Source of the DNA: Artocarpus heterophyllus
Taxonomy: Eukaryota; Streptophyta; Magnoliopsida; Rosales; Moraceae
NCBI GenBank assembly: GCA_025403435.1
Contig: JAJQZP010000433.1
Span: 1 to 64,000, forward strand
Reading direction: 5' to 3'
DNA length: 64,000 bases
A program made the translations under genes and the position numbers. Shown piece after piece: positions 26,114-37,361 of this stretch (positions within the stretch are counted from its first letter, which is position 1; each line of letters begins with the position of its first letter). The notes beneath the pieces are model-generated. The model saw only the letters and a program-made list of their open reading frames with translations, made no database searches and was not told the DNA's origin.

Positions 26114-26756
26114 GTCATCGCTCTATAAAGGTTATTTAGTCTTTGCTTATTTGAAGCAGTTTTAGCTGATGTTCAACAGTTTGTGTTTTTCTTTTACTCA
26201 GAATATTTGCTTTTGTGTTTGAAATAATTGTGATTATTAGATTGATACAGTAAGTGTTAATATCTTATTTAATTTATGATTTTCTTAAATATATATATAA
26301 TAAAATATATTATCTTATCAGACACGTTACATACGGTACAGTAATATGTTTGAATTTTGAAAAGCTTATCCAGATATTTCAAGATTTGTGTCTCAAATTT
26401 CAAAAGTTCTACAGTATTTTTCGTTTATATTAAATTTCTAGACTTGGTGTATATTTGTCAAAAAGTCTACAGTTGTGTCAAGACGGTATTCTGTCGAATT
26501 GTTCTCAATTGTCAAAAGTTATACAATTAGAGTCTAATCTTTTTCAAAAAGTGAATCAGATTTTCTGTAAACTATCAATCACCTTATCTTACTTTCTTAT
26601 CCGCACAAGATTTTGTTTAAATCTTTGGATTACCTTTTCATTGCCTACTCGTCTATCTCTTTAGCCCTTTTTGTATATTTCTCATCTTTAAAAACTCATG
26701 TAGAACCCGAAGTCTAAGTGGAGCAGACATTAAGCAACCACTTCTATAAACCAAAT

Positions 26757-27407
26757 ATGTCTACCTCCCAGTCCACGAAGAAAATAAAGAATGTCTGTGT
26801 CTTTTGTGGTTCCAGCTTTGGAAAAGATAAAGCTTATTTAGAAGCTGCAAATCACTTAGGGCAAGTCCTAGCACGCAAAAAGATTAACATAATCTATGGG
26901 GGTGGTAGTATAAAAATGATGGTAAATATGGCACTAGCAGCTAGGTCTAGCGACGCTACTGATGTAAGAATTTGGCCTCATATTCCAGTTGAAGGAAACC
27001 TTTGTAAGGAAGCCATAGGTAAGGGAGAAGGAGTCAGGAGTATCCCTAAAAATTTTAAAGACATAATCTATAATTCTGATGCTTTTATAGCATTACCTGG
27101 TGGTCTAGGTACTCTTGAGGAAATATTTATAGTTGCTTGTGGGCAATTGTTGGGCTTTTATTCCAAACCTTTGGGTCTGCTGAACGTAAAGGGTTTTTAT
27201 GACGGTCTTTTGAAATTTCTAGATTACGCTGTGGAAGAAAACATCACTACAGAATCGGAGAGACAAATCTTTGTTACTGCTTCAACAGCTGAGGAATTGA
27301 TAGATAAAATGCAAATCATACATCCAGAATCCGACACTGCAACATCCAAGCTTGAATGGGAAAGGGAAAGCCGGGAGCGGCCAATTGATTTGAATCTCCA
27401 TCTGTAA
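26757..27407 (+). CDS. Cargo ORF 2: LOG-like cytokinin riboside monophosphate phosphoribohydrolase
   Basis: Intact 216-aa ORF. I chose the ATG at 26757; the frame is open to a GTG at 26718, but plant LOGs start a few residues before the CVFCGSS block. LOG enzymes hydrolyse cytokinin nucleotides to active free bases in the cytosol and nucleus. Visible family features are CVFCGSS (14-20), GGGSI (48-52), 'SDAFIALPGGLGTLEE' (107-122), 'KPLGLLNVKGFY' (137-148), and a plant-type 'SKLEWE' (197-202). Departures: GGGSxGLMG has become GGGSIKMMV, the block equal to MHxRKxxM reads 'IPKNFKDII' so the catalytic Arg position is Asn99, and the tail ends DLNLHL, an LxLxL (EAR-type) motif. Plant LOG genes have several introns and this copy has none, so capture through cDNA is likely. 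Activity is doubtful. Confidence 0.9.
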   Translation: MSTSQSTKKIKNVCVFCGSSFGKDKAYLEAANHLGQVLARKKINIIYGGGSIKMMVNMALAARSSDATDVRIWPHIPVEGNLCKEAIGKGEGVRSIPKNFKDIIYNSDAFIALPGGLGTLEEIFIVACGQLLGFYSKPLGLLNVKGFYDGLLKFLDYAVEENITTESERQIFVTASTAEELIDKMQIIHPESDTATSKLEWERESRERPIDLNLHL

Positions 27408-27545
27408 TCTTTTTGTTTTATCTTTGGCATGTAGGCATGTGTGTCCGTATTTCGTGTGTTACGAATAACCGTTTGCCTTGTATTCTGTGTTTTTTTGTGG
27501 TACGTCGTTGTTAAATCTTTTAGATTCATTGAGCCTAATGCCGGG

Positions 27546-27695
27546 ATGGCTGGATACGGAGTACTTGATGCTCTCGAAACGCATCCTTCTTAAGGTCCGA
27601 TCTTTTGTTTATCGATGTTTTTGTATCCTATAAGCATGCATGATATGGATAGCTGGTATACAGAGTGCCTTGTACTCTCGAAACGTATCCGTATC
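27546..27695 (+). repeat. Imperfect direct repeat downstream of the LOG ORF
   Basis: Two diverged units of about 50 bp, one near 27546 ('ctctcgaaacgcatcc') and one near 27646 ('ctctcgaaacgtatcc'), each preceded by a 'ggatgGCTGG/ggatAGCTGG' word. They lie in the presumed 3' untranslated part of the cargo transcript. Confidence 0.5.
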
Positions 27696-28348
27696 ATGTT
27701 TGTAATGTGTAATATTCTGTTAATATTATGTGGAAGTACCAGAGTCAGTTATGGGGATATTCCATATGAAATATGAGTATATTATTTGGATTGAATGTTT
27801 GTGTCATGAGGATAGCTGTTTAATGAAAAATATGCCGGGTATGTTTGCAACTCTGAGATTCCGTTTAATATCTCTATGAATAAGTTTAATGTATGGTTTT
27901 GAATAAAAGTGTTTGTGATATATGTTTTATGATTATGTTTTAGTTTATTAGTTGAGGTATGAAATCAAATATATTTGACTTTTCCTTACTCAAAAGGAAA
28001 AGGAACCTAAAGATGAAGTATATAAAATTTCTCTGGCAATCTCCTTAAATGTGATTGTAAATCACAGTCCATGGACAATGAAGGACTGGAATCATGATAT
28101 GGTCAATATGTGTGCCTGATCAGATTCTTAGACTATTATACGGTGTTATAAGTTGAAACTTGTCAGAAATACTCTCATTGAGGGATTTAGGAGTAAGATT
28201 TATTATGCAAGTAAATAAGTGGAAGTACGATAACTTAAATTTGGAGGACAAACAACATTAACGGTTTAGACTCAGAATTGGAATCATAGTGGAATCATAA
28301 TTTTTACTAGTATTGCTAGAATTGAAATTTCGAGGACGAAATTTCTTT

Positions 28349-28360
28349 AAGGGGGGTAGA
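28349..28360 (+). other. Polypurine tract of the cargo element
   Basis: AAGGGGGGTAGA, two bases before the 3' LTR. It is preceded by 'cgaggacgaaatttc', a context common just before the 3' LTR of plant Ty3/gypsy elements. This hints that the element descends from an ordinary gypsy family. Confidence 0.8.
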
Positions 28361-28362
28361 GC

Positions 28363-30724
28363 TGTGACACCCGTTATTCTCCTAACGGGTATTGAGGTAA
28401 TTAAATTAATTTTTAATGTATAAAAAAAAAATTGCTTCATTTAAATTTATTTTATAATATTTATTTTTATCTATTTTTAAATTTTCTAAAATTCTCCTAT
28501 ATTTATTTAGTATGATTACTAAAAAGTATTAGAACTTCTAATAAATCTCAAAAATGTCATATTGGCATTATGTGTGTTAAAGTCTTTAGATGAGACATAA
28601 GGATATATTTTCCAACTACTCTTGACCCTTATTTTCTTTATTTCCTCCGTGACATGCTTCAACATGTCTCCTCTATAATTGTTTCTATCACTTCTCTTCA
28701 AAGACTTCATCTTTTCTTCCTTTCTCTTCCACGGTTCCCACACTCTTCTTCTCATTTCTTTGCTGAAGCAAAATACTTAGAGAACTTCTTCAAGGCAGCC
28801 ATAAAAATCAGCCACCATCACCTCCATTTGAGCAAGAATTTCAGTCATACCGAAGTAAAGGAACCTGTTTTGAAGCCATTTCAAGCTTCCAACTAACCAT
28901 AATCCGAGGTTAGAATCTTATGAACAAATTTAGTCTTTCATTTATAAATTTTCTTTTATACTAAAGGATTATTCAAATTTGCGTTCTTAAATCTAAGTAT
29001 ATGTTTGTTGCTATTTTGGAGCATATGTATGAAGTCTAAGTGTATATGCCCTAGACAGAAAATTTATATTGTTAAACTTTGTAATACCTCTATGGGCAGT
29101 GGTTATTTCTTGAAATTCTAAGATTAAATTAAAATGAATTTTATGAATTGGTTTGCATATTTGAAAAGTAGCATCCTAGGCTTTCTAACGAGCTATCATA
29201 AACCTAATCGGAGTTGTATTTTATTTTCTAAGAATTATTTAATTTTTGTATTGGAAACTAGTAAATCTGCCAGTTTGTTATGGTATACCAGCTGCTAACC
29301 TGAACCAAGAACCCATCTTTGCTCACCACCTAATTCTTTAATGTCTTGCAACCTTTCCAATATTATCCTAAGTGATTGATGAATCTTATTAAGGACTAAA
29401 ACATATAGATTACTTGTTCACATTTTATATTGTGTTAAGACAAAAATTGTTTACTGTGGTATTCGAAAGAGATTTATATAAAAGCTTTAATGGCATACTA
29501 GTAAGATAGGTTTACACATGATTTATTTATGAATGTAGTTGTATGTTGTGCTTTAGTTTTAATTGTCCTTATGCACGCCTTAGGATCAAGGGAGTATGGA
29601 GCTAACGTTAATTGATTCCAGGATTAAGAGACTGTTGATAAGCTTAAAAGGTAGGGATTCTATTACTCATCTTTTGTGAGGTTTTTATAGAATTAAAATT
29701 GATTGTTTTGCCGCAATATATATATATATCTATGTTGAACTGATATTATATGTGTATCACATATGAAACTATGACATGGACTCGTCTTGTATTGTACGGC
29801 GAGGAACATAATGAATTGACACATGTTATAAATTGAGAAGCATGGTTAGGAAAATTAACTCTATTAATAATGATTTAATATAGAGAAATTGTGAGACATG
29901 AAAAGGGCGACGGTTACGTCCTTGGGCATGAATACCCTAAAAGGTAAAGTAGGGGGAAGGCGATGACGCTTCCTTGGGTTGAAAGTCCCAGAACACACTG
30001 TACAGGAATCGATTTGGTGAGGACTCGGGGCTTGATGTCCCCTCACCGGAACACCCTTGGAATGTTTATAGGGTGATCAAGTGCGCCCATTTGGGTCTCG
30101 ATGAGTTGAGTGATACTCAATTTAACATGGATACCTAGGAACAATGATGATTGGTAATATTTGTACAAATGTGTAATTATGACACTTGGTAATGATTAAC
30201 TACGGTATCCATAAGATGTGATCATAATAAACCTCATAATCTGGAATATGATGTAACTTATTAACCATGCAGATTTTAATGTGGTAATGATAAAAACCTA
30301 AAGGTGGGTAATGGCTTTCTCTACTGAGCATAGTGTTGCTCATTCCCTTATGTTTATATCTTTTCAGGACTCACTAAGTGTGAGGTGGCTACGAGAAATA
30401 TAGTTGAGGAAGTGATGTAGCTATATTACATTGGGACTGCTCAATTGTAAAGAATGTTCTTAATGATAATGTAAGCATCAATTGTTACTTTCTGTGACTG
30501 TATTATAATGTGTTGAGGGTTAAAATGATGATAACAACAGTTTATATTATTAAATTTAAGGTGCTACATTAAAACTGTGGTTTATTTGTCGTTTATATTT
30601 TTATTTTTTAGTTGAGAGTTTTCATTTAAGTCCCGGGCAAATTTTATTTTTAAGGTTTTACTTTTATTATTTATTTTTATTTTATCTCATTAAAAACTGT
30701 TAACCCCCATATAGGGGCGTTACA
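28363..30724 (+). repeat. 3' LTR of the cargo element
   Basis: 2362 bp, almost identical to the 5' LTR. It ends GGGGCGTTACA, followed by the target duplication GTATT. Conserved hairpin at 30016-30047. Confidence 0.92.
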
Positions 30725-31420
30725 GTATTTCATGGGTTTTTCGCCAACTGAGCTCAATTTCTTCACAAGGGTTTCCAACCCTAAGTTGAATCTTTTAGCA
30801 AATGCGTTCATTGTATTTGAACACTCCTGGTTTGCACTTTGGACAAGAATAATGGGCAACACCCGATCGGTGGAACGCTGACGATGTAAATTCTTTTCAC
30901 TTCTAGCCCTAACAAAGCCTGCCATGCACCAAATAATATTTAAACTTGTTACGTACATTAATAGAAAATTAGGAAGATGATAAAAAGTTGCATGTGTAAT
31001 TTTAATTAGTAGTATATTAGTTAATATTCTAAGTAGAGAGAAGAGTAGAGATGAGATGTTTGTGGTGGATTTGTGTTTGGTTGTAAATAAAATATTCAAA
31101 GATGTCATTCTTCCGATGTCAACGAGGAAGAGAGACTTGGAGATGGTATCTTGTGCTTGCTTAAAACCTGATACTTTGTTGCATGCCTTCCCAAACTGTC
31201 TAAATTGTTCAACTTGTTCTGCGATGGAGATTACCCTTTTCTGTTTTAATTCCACACTTTTAAAACATATCTTATATAAAACACAAATAAAGACTAACTT
31301 TTTAATTCTATATTTATATATGGAAGTATTAAGAAGCTTAATTATAATTAATTATACAACATGTTACGTACCTAAGGTATTTTTTCGGTATTGTCGAGAA
31401 TTCCTGCTCCGGCTGAGGTG

Positions 31421-32772
31421 AAGTTTGCTATTTATTATTTTATTTTAGCAGAATTATCCTATTTTTGCGATGAAATATGTCAAATATCAAATCTATTAGA
31501 TAATAATAAGTGCCAATATAGGCACTATAACTTTCGACAAAAGGCACGTTTTTGGTCCCCTTCCGTCTCTCTCTCTGTTTTTTTTTTTTTTTTTGGCTTG
31601 TCTTTCCTAAATATTTTATATTTTTCTCTCTTTTTTATTATTCTTCATTGCTTTTCAATTTTTTTTTTTAATATAGACATAAAATTCAAACGGAAAAGAA
31701 ATGTTTGAAAAGACAAAAGCATCCATCCAAGACTTCCTTTAACCTTTGCTAGGGTTTTTTTCTTTCTATGCTAGTCTTAGCTGCGCCACAAGAGTTTTTA
31801 TTGTTGTCTATTAGGTTTTATCTACTTGTTTTAATTTTATATTTGTCAAATTAAATCGTTTTTATTTGCACCATTCAGTTGTAGTGCGCTTTCACTATTT
31901 TATGGGCTTTTTGTTGTCATAACATTAATGCTCTCTCCACTTTTCGAAGTGGTCTTTTTGTCTAGTCCATGAGTTGTTGTGCTTTGCATCATTGTGTTTA
32001 GTCTTGTTGCTATTAGTTTCTCGATCTGACTTGATTGAAGTTATTCACCATCTATAAAAGTATGTTTAATAGAGCTATTTGTATACTTGATTAGTTGTGT
32101 ACCTTTTTTGTTCTCCTATTATTATGTTTTACCCCTTAAACATTTTAAGGTTAAACTTGTTAGGGGCTTTGGTTTGTGATATGCATTGTGGTCTTTCACC
32201 TTTAAATTGGTGTTTGTTCTATTAAAAAAGAGAGAAGTGCTAATGACTCCCAAGTGATAATTGGGCCAGGCCTTAGGATAATTGGGCTATTTAGGGTGAC
32301 GTGAGAGTCCAGAATTTTGAACCGTTGACCGGTTGCTGTAATGAAGATCAGAGGGCTGTGAATAATGTTGTCCATAGTGCCATAGCCTGCACTTGCACAC
32401 GTTTTGTGCATGCATTATCAACCGTTGGATCGTAAGCTTCCGCCGTCAATAATCCTGATCTTCTTACAACAACAACATAAAAAAAAAAAAAAAAACCGAG
32501 AGATTTTGGATTTCTTTCAGACGGAGAGTTAAAATCAGAGGTCCATGGAGTTTCAATGGAGATTTGGAGAGACAAGAGACGAGAGAACAGTTGGAGTTCC
32601 ATTTTAGTTACCCGAGTTGCGAGCGCTTGTTTTTTGTTTATTTACTTCTGGAATTTCTGATTCCGATTCCGATTCCGTCACTTTCTTGAGAAAAGTTTCT
32701 CTCGTCTAACCTCCCGCCAAAAGGAAAATGGAAGAAACAAGTGTGGCGTTTTTCTGGTCGATGTTGAACTAA
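31421..32772. other. Intergenic: GDSL remnant to PAT10-like gene
   Basis: No gene recognised. It includes T-rich tracts (31580-31675) and probably the PAT10-like promoter and 5' UTR at about 32480-32772, with pyrimidine/purine-rich stretches. Confidence 0.4.
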
Positions 32773-35700
32773 ATGACGATCCTAAATATATGCAAGCCTT
32801 CTAGAGGCTTGATTGATCAATCAATGGACCGCTGTTCCCCCTTATTTCCTTGTCTTTCCGATCCCGGTGCGTTTTTTTCTCCCTTTAGTTCTTGTTGATT
32901 CTAAGTTATCACCTCTGTGGTCGCTGAGAAATGTGTCGAAATTGGAAGAAAATACACGGGGTGAAAATAAATTTATATTAATTTATCACAAAGGTGAAGA
33001 AATGTGTGATTTTCCTTTTTTCCAATTTCGGTATGCAAAGTTGGCTTCTTCTTTTTTTTCCGCTTCAAAGTTTAATTTTTTTTATAAGCAACAAAACAGT
33101 GTTTTGAGTTTTCGTGTTTGTGGTTGATGGATTGTTGAGTTGGGTTTCAGGTCGGAGATCTGCATTGGGTTTGAAGGTTTCGCTGGTGATGATTCATGTT
33201 ATGTATGTGGGTATTATTTTTCTATTTGATGAAGATTTCATTGACAAAACTAAAGGACAACCTTGGTATGTTAATATTCCTCACTACTATTTACTTTCTA
33301 AAACAATTCCTTAATTCAAAAACAAAAACAAAAACAAAGACATCATGTATTGTGGAATTTCTGAAGAATTGCAGCTTATGAAAATCTTTGTTCTGGTTTG
33401 CTGCGCTATTCAGTTCTAAGCTCTTCTTGTTTTTGTCATTTATTTTTTTCAGGTATACTTCTGTGTACTTGCTGCTCTTTGTTGTCACATTGGTTCAATA
33501 CTTTATTACCTCTAGCTCATCTCCCGGGTAAACCAAATTCCAATCTCTAATATATTATACATTATTTGCGATTGTTGTGCTTTTGAATGAGGCAGTATGA
33601 TCAGTTAAATGCCAAAAATCATATATATATATATATATAAGTTTCACAAAATGGCTGTAAAAGTGCATTGGTATCTGCGCAAAGTCCTTTTATAACTTAC
33701 CTAACACACTGCTTTCATTAATTTAGGCGTAAAGTACTATTGACGACTCCAAAAACAGTCCCAAACTGATTCAAGTTGTTAATTTTAGTTTCCCACTTTA
33801 AGCTGTATGTGATTTTTCCCCTTCATTTTTGTTTATAGATACGTAATTGATGCAATAAGGACTGTCAATGAGTCGGATGCAATTTATAAAAGTTCAACTG
33901 TGGCCTCCAAGTAAGTATTATGCTTTCTTTCTAGTCCTTATGAGATTTATCTTTGATCGAGGGTGTTGCACTTTTTAATTTTTCAAATCCGTAACGTTTA
34001 AGCAAAGACAGCCTGCGCCAAGCAAAAATGGAAATGTGGCTGTGACCACTGACTCGGGTCATTCGGCCTTTTCGGGAAATAACTTAACATATTGGACAAA
34101 GCTGGTGATGGACATACATCCCCCTGGAACTTCTATTAGGTAGGTAACTGTTTATTAAGTTTTCCCTCTGATAACATTTTGGAATTTTTTTTGCCAATTA
34201 TTGCTGTTAGCTCATGGATATATGCTTACCTAAATTTCCTGTTATGTGCTAGAGAGATTGAATAATAGAATCACTTGAACTATCTTTCTTCTTTATTCTT
34301 TATCATTAGCATTTTGCATAGGGAGTCTATTCATGAACCCGTTACATTTGCATTTGAGATGGGTTTTGCTCAAGATTTCAAGTTGCTTGTCTAATATATA
34401 TTTATTCATTTTTGTACGACCTACTTGTAGCAACACTCTGGTATAGATGTGGAATTCAATGTTTCAAATTTAGTTTTGTGTTCTCTTGCTCTCTGTTTGA
34501 AATTCTAATTGATGATTGACTTTATAATTTGTGTATGATTTTGTTACCTTTTACCTCTCAAATCTTGTGTGCTAAAAAAAAGAGAAAAGATCAAGTCTGT
34601 TCCAAAGAAGTGAGTATCTTATGTGGTAACTTAAACTCATTATTGTTCTTTTGAGGGGGCAAAAAAAAAAATGTTAAAAAGGAAAAGTTTACGTCTGTTC
34701 TAATGTTACTAAACCCTTTGATAAGGACATGATATCAGGTTTCAGCAAAATTATTCTCAATCACAAAGTATTATACTGAATAGTTTCTTTTAATCCTTGC
34801 AGAACGTTGACGTGCTCCTACTGTAATGTTGAACAGGTACTTATATCTTATGCTTGTATCTTCTATAATCTATATCTAACGCTAATCCTTGTTAATTGAT
34901 TCTTTGCAATCCTAGTTCTCTACGCTTAAGTACTAATATCTTGAGAAATTTCAACTAATTTTACATTAGGCCCTGTTGTAGTATTAGGGGAGGATAGGAC
35001 CAGCCAGAGTAATACATTGCCCAAATATAAGGTTTAGCCATGGAGCTATTCTCACCTTTTTTCTCTTTCTTTTTTTTCCCCCCTGCTGTAAATGCTTGCA
35101 TAAGGTTATAGCTAATAATATCATCATTCCATTACATATTATATGAAATCAAGCTAAAATGTGATTTAGATCTTGTATGCGTTTACTCTAATTATTTTGT
35201 TTGTTGCCTTTGGGACGATATGGTTATATCTCTGCTTGTTTGTATATGCAGCCTCCACGGGCAAGGCACTGTCATGATTGTGATAAATGTGTGCTTCAGT
35301 TTGATCATCATTGTGTTTGGCTGGGAACATGCATTGGCCAGGGTAATCATTGTAAATTTTGGTGAGTATGAGGATCGTGGCTTACATTTTGGAATAATTT
35401 TAATTTTCGCTTCTAAACGATGCTCCTTGTCCTATTTTGGCCCTCAAATTTTGAAATATTACAAATTGGACTCTGATATATAAAAAAATCCCACTTTTGG
35501 CCCTTCTACCCCAAACTTGTAGAAAACTTGACGAATCAACCATGAGATCCTCACATGTCTGGTTAATGAAGGGTAGTTTAGGCAAATTACACATAAATAA
35601 TCTTAAAAATTTAAGAAAAGAAAAAATAAATTTGTGCTATCTCTTTCTCTGCACAAGCTTTGTTGGCTAAGAGTCGTGTCATTTGTTAAGTTCAAATTTA

Positions 35701-37361
35701 ACAATTTCATTTCCAAAGGAATTTGTTACATTTACTTTGGAGCAAAAATTGGACAAGGTGCATGTTTAGGGGGCCAAAATTGAAATGAACAATTACATTT
35801 TCCATCAGTATTTTTCCCTCCCAGATTGAGATATTTGAGTTAAATAAATTGATTTGGTTCTTATAAATTGCATTCTTAAAGTTGATGTCAATCTGAGGCA
35901 AGTGCTACCCTATTTTATTTACTCCTTAAAAAAAAAAAGATACTCTATTTTATCTGCAATTAGATGTGCCACCATAAGATATCTGGCTAATAATTTTCAG
36001 GAACATATATGTTGATGACCGTTAGCTGTCTTGAATGCTTCTGGTTTTTTTCTCAAAACTAATATCTTTCTTTCAAATTGTATGATAGTATATAAGGGCT
36101 AGTATTCACATCCTTACATATCTGCCATGCAAATTTCTTAGATTTGTTAAATTAACTGTTTCAACAGTTAGATCGGTTGTTTGGTAAATTGCAAGTCCTT
36201 GTTGAAACTGACACCTTCTCTACGGTCTGATTGCTTGACGTATGAATGAAAGTGTTTTATTTAGAAGGTCTTCTAAATGAGTGATCGTGTATTTTCAACG
36301 TGAGGATCTAATTATGAACCTTATTTGATTCTTGGCAAAAATATTCTAGGTGGTACATTTGTGAAGAAACAGCTTTATGCCTGTGGACTGGCTTTCTTTA
36401 TATCACTTACCTGAAGTCTAATATAGCAAGAGCTTGGTACGGTATCTTTCTGACATACTTTTGTCACGAGAAAGTTTCTTTTTTTCTATTATTTTTATTT
36501 TTCAATTTCATAGTTATGGTTAAAATCATATTTCATCATCAATAATCATGGAGATGCGGTCTATAGACTGCTTGACTAAAGCCAGCCCAACAAAAAGAAT
36601 GAAGGGGAAAAGCACCCAAAGCTTTGTTATGATGGTGGTGCTTGGGTTTTGATAATTGTGCTTTTATGTTTTATGTAGAGGAATAATTTTGCCATCCTAA
36701 TTTGATCTTGTTAATTAGGTGGAAGGTTGCAATTGTGATATTGCTGTTGATTATTTTGTCAATATCTTTGGTCTTTCTGCTGCTCCTGCTAAGCTTTCAT
36801 AGGTAAAATTGTTTACTTTCTAACAATTTTCTTTCAACGCAAGACTTTCTTGTACGAGACATTTGCCTTCTCTCCTCTGTCCCATTCCCTGGCTTTAATT
36901 AGAAAATAACCATAAGTAATGTTCCGAAACAGTATAAATTAAGTTTTGAATTAGTTCTTGCTGCAGCTATCTTGCTCTGACTAATCAGACCACGTATGAA
37001 CTAATAAGACGTAGACGCATCCCATATCTAAGGTTAGTTAATTTCTGGTGCCTGTTAATGTGTTCATATCTAAATTTGGCACGCTAATATAATTATGTTG
37101 GGCTGCAATGGTTCTGGTAAGCTTTGAACCAACTGAATCTTATGGCTGAACTTTTTGATAATTGTTCACATAATTTGGATTTATAGGGGCGTTCCTGCAA
37201 GAGTGAATCCTTTTAGCGAAGGAATATGTAGAAATCTCTACAGTTTCTGCTGTGCTCGAACTAGTCTATACAAGTTGGAGCCGCTGCCCACAGCTCAGGA
37301 GCTGGAGGAAAAATCAAGACCTTACACTTGTTTGGATTGTGTAACTTGTCGTTGTTGCTAA
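32773..37361 (+). CDS. PAT10: DHHC palmitoyltransferase, PAT10-like
   Basis: Eleven exons join into 347 codons plus stop: 32773-32866, 33151-33265, 33453-33527, 33839-33910, 34008-34139, 34803-34836, 35252-35361, 36350-36436, 36719-36802, 36967-37032 and 37187-37361. All introns are GT-AG and the total of 1044 nt is a multiple of three. Predicted membrane segments are at about 39-57, 71-89, 212-233 and 243-265. The Cys-rich domain (167-203) holds the catalytic DHHC at 192-195, followed by VWLGTCIG. A TTxE motif follows TM4 (TTYE) and the C-terminus is 'RPYTCLDCVTCRCC'. These match Arabidopsis PAT10, a protein S-acyltransferase of Golgi and tonoplast that acylates calcineurin B-like Ca2+ sensors; that role is taken from the homologue. 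The start is the first ATG in frame with the 'CLSDP' block. Intron 7 carries a MITE. It looks functional. Confidence 0.9.
35399..35785. mobile_element. MITE-like inverted-repeat element in PAT10 intron 7
   Basis: The left end (from about 35399, 'taattttcgcttctaaacg') and the reverse complement of the right end (to about 35785) match over some 45 bp, sharing 'ccttgtcc' and 'ttttggccc' blocks. No coding frame. The target duplication was not resolved, so the boundaries are approximate. Confidence 0.5.

Larger units (their letters stand above)
21774..30724 (+). mobile_element. Complete non-autonomous LTR retroelement carrying two cargo genes
   Basis: The 8951-bp element has 2.36-kb LTRs (21774-24133 and 28363-30724), both TGTGACACCC...GGCGTTACA. 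It is flanked by a perfect 5-bp duplication GTATT (21769-21773 and 30725-30729). A Met-tRNA-type PBS follows the 5' LTR and a polypurine tract precedes the 3' LTR, in the arrangement usual for plant Ty3/gypsy elements. The 4.2-kb interior has no recognisable gag, protease, RT, RNase H or integrase. It holds instead a 173-aa basic Cys-rich ORF and a LOG-like ORF, both intact and in the element's sense orientation. It must have been mobilised in trans. It is inserted in an exon of the GDSL pseudogene. Parts with no ORF: 24153-25591, 26114-26756 and 27408-28348, all AT-rich. Confidence 0.93.
20507..31420 (-). pseudogene. GDSL esterase/lipase pseudogene, broken by insertions
   Basis: Minus-strand exons of a plant GDSL-type esterase/lipase are scattered across this span. 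At about 31373-31420: 'NFTSAGAGILDNTEK' (compare the family's NFASGGAGIL). At about 31090-31240: 'VISIAEQVEQFRQF' and 'ISKSLFLVDIG'. At 30725-30920: 'CSNTMNAFAKRFNLGLETL' and 'VGEKPMKY'. The rest of that exon lies at about 21706-21773 on the far side of the retroelement ('SYDMTLSALSNRLSF'). The last exon at 20507-20727 reads 'SACCGDGKLNAE', then 'FHPTE', then out of frame 'APMNINQLA'. The first exon with the catalytic GDS motif was not found. Besides the 8.95-kb insertion there is a solo LTR in the last intron, plus frameshifts and stops. Enzymes of this family are mostly secreted acyl-ester hydrolases. Confidence 0.75.

Noticed and set aside
26718..26756. GTG-started N-terminal extension of the LOG-like ORF
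   Set aside because: It has no ATG; the first in-frame ATG at 26757 fits the usual LOG N-terminus.
26757..27407. LOG-like ORF as an ordinary host gene
   Set aside because: It lacks introns and lies between the LTRs of a complete element with a TSD, so it is cargo.
36540..36660. Extra exon in PAT10 intron 8
   Set aside because: The flanking exons already join in frame and match the family without it.
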